Origin: Syntrophobacter sp963666995
GTDB taxonomy: Bacteria; Desulfobacterota; Syntrophobacteria; Syntrophobacterales; Syntrophobacteraceae
DNA length: 64,000 nt
Assembly: GCA_963666995.1 (NCBI GenBank)
Contig: OY762941.1
Span: forward strand, 2,604,001 to 2,668,000
Direction of reading: 5' to 3'
This document shows positions 62,212 through 64,000 of this stretch, one piece after another. The notes beneath the pieces are model-generated. The model did no database searches and was not told the DNA's origin. It saw only the letters and a list, made by a program, of their open reading frames with translations. The position numbers were made by a program, and so were the translations under genes. The number at the start of each line of letters is the position of its first letter. Positions within the stretch are counted from its first letter, which is position 1.

Positions 62212-62455
62212 GATCATGGTTGCCTTGTCAACAAATTTTCATGGCTTTCGGGGACTTCCCTAAAGAGCCCGCCTGCTTGTCCCCGTATTTCGGATTGCGG
62301 CGCCTGCTGAATTTGTGTATGTTTCAGGCAAACCTGAGTGATCGAGGCGATTTGCCGGCGGGCAGGCTCATGGGTTGCCGGTATGGCTTATCCCGTGGAG
62401 GAATCTGCAACAGGGCAGGACACACACTCTTACCGATTGATTATTCTGGATTATT

Positions 62456-63292
62456 ATGGAACTCAAGTACATAGCTTTCCCAGTCGAGTACAAGGGCCAG
62501 TCGAGGCTGGTGATCGACGACCAGTCTCTTTTGGAATGGGCTTCCGATCGGGGGATCGCTCCCAGCGATGCCCAGGTTGAAGCGATCCGAAAAGGGATCG
62601 TTCCGCTGCGGTACATGAAAAACTTTTCCGCCCTCGATTTTGAGGAACAGCTCAAAATCTGCCGAAGCAGCGTGTTTATCTGCGGCTGCGGGGGGTTGGG
62701 CGGAAATCTTGTCAACCTGCTCGCCAGGGTCGGCGTCGGCCGGCTGCTGCTTGCGGACAAGGATATCTTTTTCCCGACGAACCTCAATCGCCAGTTGCTC
62801 TGTGACATCGAACACCTGTCCAGGCCCAAGGTGCACGTCGCCGAGGAACGGGTCAAATCCATCAACCCGTTCGTGGAAGTTCGCGCATTTTCCCAGGCCG
62901 TGGATGAAACGAATGTGGCCGAATTTCTCGACGGTGCGGACCTGGTTCTGGACGCCCTCGATGATCTTCCGACACGGTTCGTTCTGGCCGACGCCGCGAG
63001 AAGCCTCAACATTCCTTTTGTCCATGCCGCGGCAACCGGATGGTGGGGACAGATATTGACCCTGCTGCCGGACTCCGCCGTCCGACTCACCGAAGTGTAC
63101 GGTTCGAAGCGTATGAAGGAACAGGCGGAGGAGCTTCTGGGGGTCCTGGGGCCGACGCCCGCCGTCATCAGCAGTCTGGAGGCTTTCGAAGCCATTCGCA
63201 TTCTGACGGGCAGAAAGCCGGCTTACGCAAACCGGCTCCTCTACTTCGACGGTGAAACCGGGACGATGGAAATCATCCCCCTCACGGGTTGA
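62456..63292 (+). CDS. ThiF/MoeB/HesA-family E1-like adenylyltransferase
   Basis: 278 residues. ATP-binding GCGGLGGNLVNLLARVGVG (about 76-94), then LADKDIFFPTNLNRQLL with the conserved Asn-Arg-Gln, and the C-terminal GPTPAVISSLEAFEAIRILTGRKP. These enzymes adenylate the C-terminus of ubiquitin-like sulfur carriers (ThiS, MoaD). The zinc-binding CxxC pairs of MoeB and ThiF are absent, as in some HesA-like proteins. No sulfur-carrier or thiamine/molybdopterin gene is adjacent, so the partner is unknown. Confidence 0.85.
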   Translation: MELKYIAFPVEYKGQSRLVIDDQSLLEWASDRGIAPSDAQVEAIRKGIVPLRYMKNFSALDFEEQLKICRSSVFICGCGGLGGNLVNLLARVGVGRLLLADKDIFFPTNLNRQLLCDIEHLSRPKVHVAEERVKSINPFVEVRAFSQAVDETNVAEFLDGADLVLDALDDLPTRFVLADAARSLNIPFVHAAATGWWGQILTLLPDSAVRLTEVYGSKRMKEQAEELLGVLGPTPAVISSLEAFEAIRILTGRKPAYANRLLYFDGETGTMEIIPLTG

Positions 63293-63428
63293 ACGCCGCC
63301 TGTCGAATTCCAAAGCATATCCGGGGGCGGAGTTGAGCCCTGTGGATGCTCTGTGCTGATCCTTATGAGATCATTATATTAAATAAAAAAAGGTCCTTCG
63401 TTTCTGAGTTTGCATCGAGGAGGGATTG

Positions 63429-64000
63429 ATGAGAATCGACTGGGGGATTGCTCCCGTTTCCGAGTGGGCGGTTGATGTTCTCGTTTTCTTTGGAATTGAG
63501 GGTTCATTTGCGCTTCTCCCCGGATTCCGGCGATGGCTGGACGGGCAGGGACAATGGATCACCCGGTCGGCGGCACTCAAAGATTTCCAGGGCAAGTTCC
63601 AGCAAACCGCCGTGATTTACGGCCCCGCCGATTCGAAGGTGCCCAGAGTCCTGGTTGCCGGCCTCGGCAGCGAAGAAAAATTCGATGTCGAAAAGCTCCA
63701 GGGCGCAACAAGCGCCGCCCTTCGCAAATGCCGGGACCTCGGGCTGAATCGGGTCGGCATCTCTCTCCAGGGGCTCCAGGGCCTTCCCGTTCCAATCGAT
63801 TCAGCGCTCAAGGAAGCGCTGGTCGGAGGCCTGCTCGGCCTGCACCGGTTCGATGAACTCAAAACAAGGGAAATCCAATCTTCCGAAGTTCCCGAATCGC
63901 TCGTGATTTTGGATGAGGGCGAACCGGAACAGAGCATCCGCGCGGTGCCTCGCGCCGCCGAAGCCATCGCCTCGGGGATCTGTCTTGCAAGGGATCTCGT
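63429..64000 (+). CDS. pepA: M17 leucyl aminopeptidase, N-terminal part (runs off window)
   Basis: The first 190 residues of a cytosolic leucine aminopeptidase. The N-terminal macro-like domain is visible (DVLVFFGIEG, VPRVLVAGLGSEEKFDVEKLQGA), and the last residues AIASGICLARDLV are the linker before the catalytic domain, where N-x-P-x-N would follow. GAGGAGGG precedes the ATG at 63429. The metal-binding part lies outside. Confidence 0.88.
   Translation, partial: MRIDWGIAPVSEWAVDVLVFFGIEGSFALLPGFRRWLDGQGQWITRSAALKDFQGKFQQTAVIYGPADSKVPRVLVAGLGSEEKFDVEKLQGATSAALRKCRDLGLNRVGISLQGLQGLPVPIDSALKEALVGGLLGLHRFDELKTREIQSSEVPESLVILDEGEPEQSIRAVPRAAEAIASGICLARDL

Overview
The window looks like chromosomal DNA of a syntrophic or sulfate-reducing deltaproteobacterium (Desulfobacterota), most like Syntrophobacter. 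The evidence is gene order and gene type: a selenoprotein SelD, a short Aquifex-type aconitase, a leuS-lptE-holA / rpsT block, an rpsA-cmk-hisC block, a sulfonate-cleaving glycyl radical enzyme and many short palindromic repeats. The organism is inferred, not proven. No tRNA, rRNA, prophage or CRISPR array was found.

Layout. 0-5.5 kb: end of a YciO-type protein, then on the minus strand hisC-cmk-rpsA and sppA. 5.8-6.8 kb: heat-shock sigma factor rpoH. 7.3-15.6 kb (plus strand): a PAS/sigma-54 activator, its probable upstream binding sites and a -24/-12 promoter, then a glycyl radical enzyme that fits isethionate sulfite-lyase, its activase, an acylating acetaldehyde dehydrogenase and a 4-hydroxy-2-oxovalerate aldolase. 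15.9-28.1 kb (minus strand, transcribed toward the first cluster): taurine:pyruvate aminotransferase-like gene, universal stress protein, a five-gene taurine/sulfonate-type ABC importer, GntR regulator, EamA permease, amidohydrolase and iron-dependent alcohol dehydrogenase. 28-30 kb: repeats and a REP-associated transposase. 30-37.5 kb: selD (in-frame TGA), glgA, ispG, rel, an ABM-domain protein and HU. 37.9-46.6 kb: aconitase, citrate synthase, fumarate reductase/succinate dehydrogenase A and B, fumarase C and a UbiA prenyltransferase. 46.7-55 kb: amidohydrolase, inositol-phosphatase family protein, acidic conserved protein, AEC transporter, PilR/NtrC-like regulator, pyrC and pyrB. 55-64 kb: greA, rpsT, leuS-lptE-holA, DUF378, serC, an orphan ThiF/E1 protein and the start of an M17 aminopeptidase.

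Main result. Read together, the two converging clusters form a near-complete route from taurine to acetyl-CoA and sulfite: import; transamination to sulfoacetaldehyde; reduction to isethionate; radical C-S cleavage to acetaldehyde plus sulfite; oxidation of acetaldehyde to acetyl-CoA. Sulfite would then serve as terminal electron acceptor through enzymes outside the window. The general route is known from Bilophila and Desulfovibrio. Unusual here are the DmpFG-type aldolase/dehydrogenase pair as acetaldehyde sink, an ABC importer whose two different ATPases carry complementary defects that fall in the same composite ATP site, and two separate control systems: sigma-54 plus enhancer sites on one arm, and a palindrome overlapping a promoter, perhaps bound by the GntR protein, on the other.

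Genome texture. Several families of short palindromic elements are scattered through the gaps: a 42-base hairpin unit that occurs as inverted pairs, a 253-base MITE with a truncated copy 33 kb away, REP hairpins flanking a RAYT transposase, a 26-bp perfect palindrome and a 22-bp tandem repeat. Two gene fragments, of a second glycyl radical enzyme and perhaps a PEP/pyruvate-binding protein, suggest past rearrangement around the sulfonate locus.
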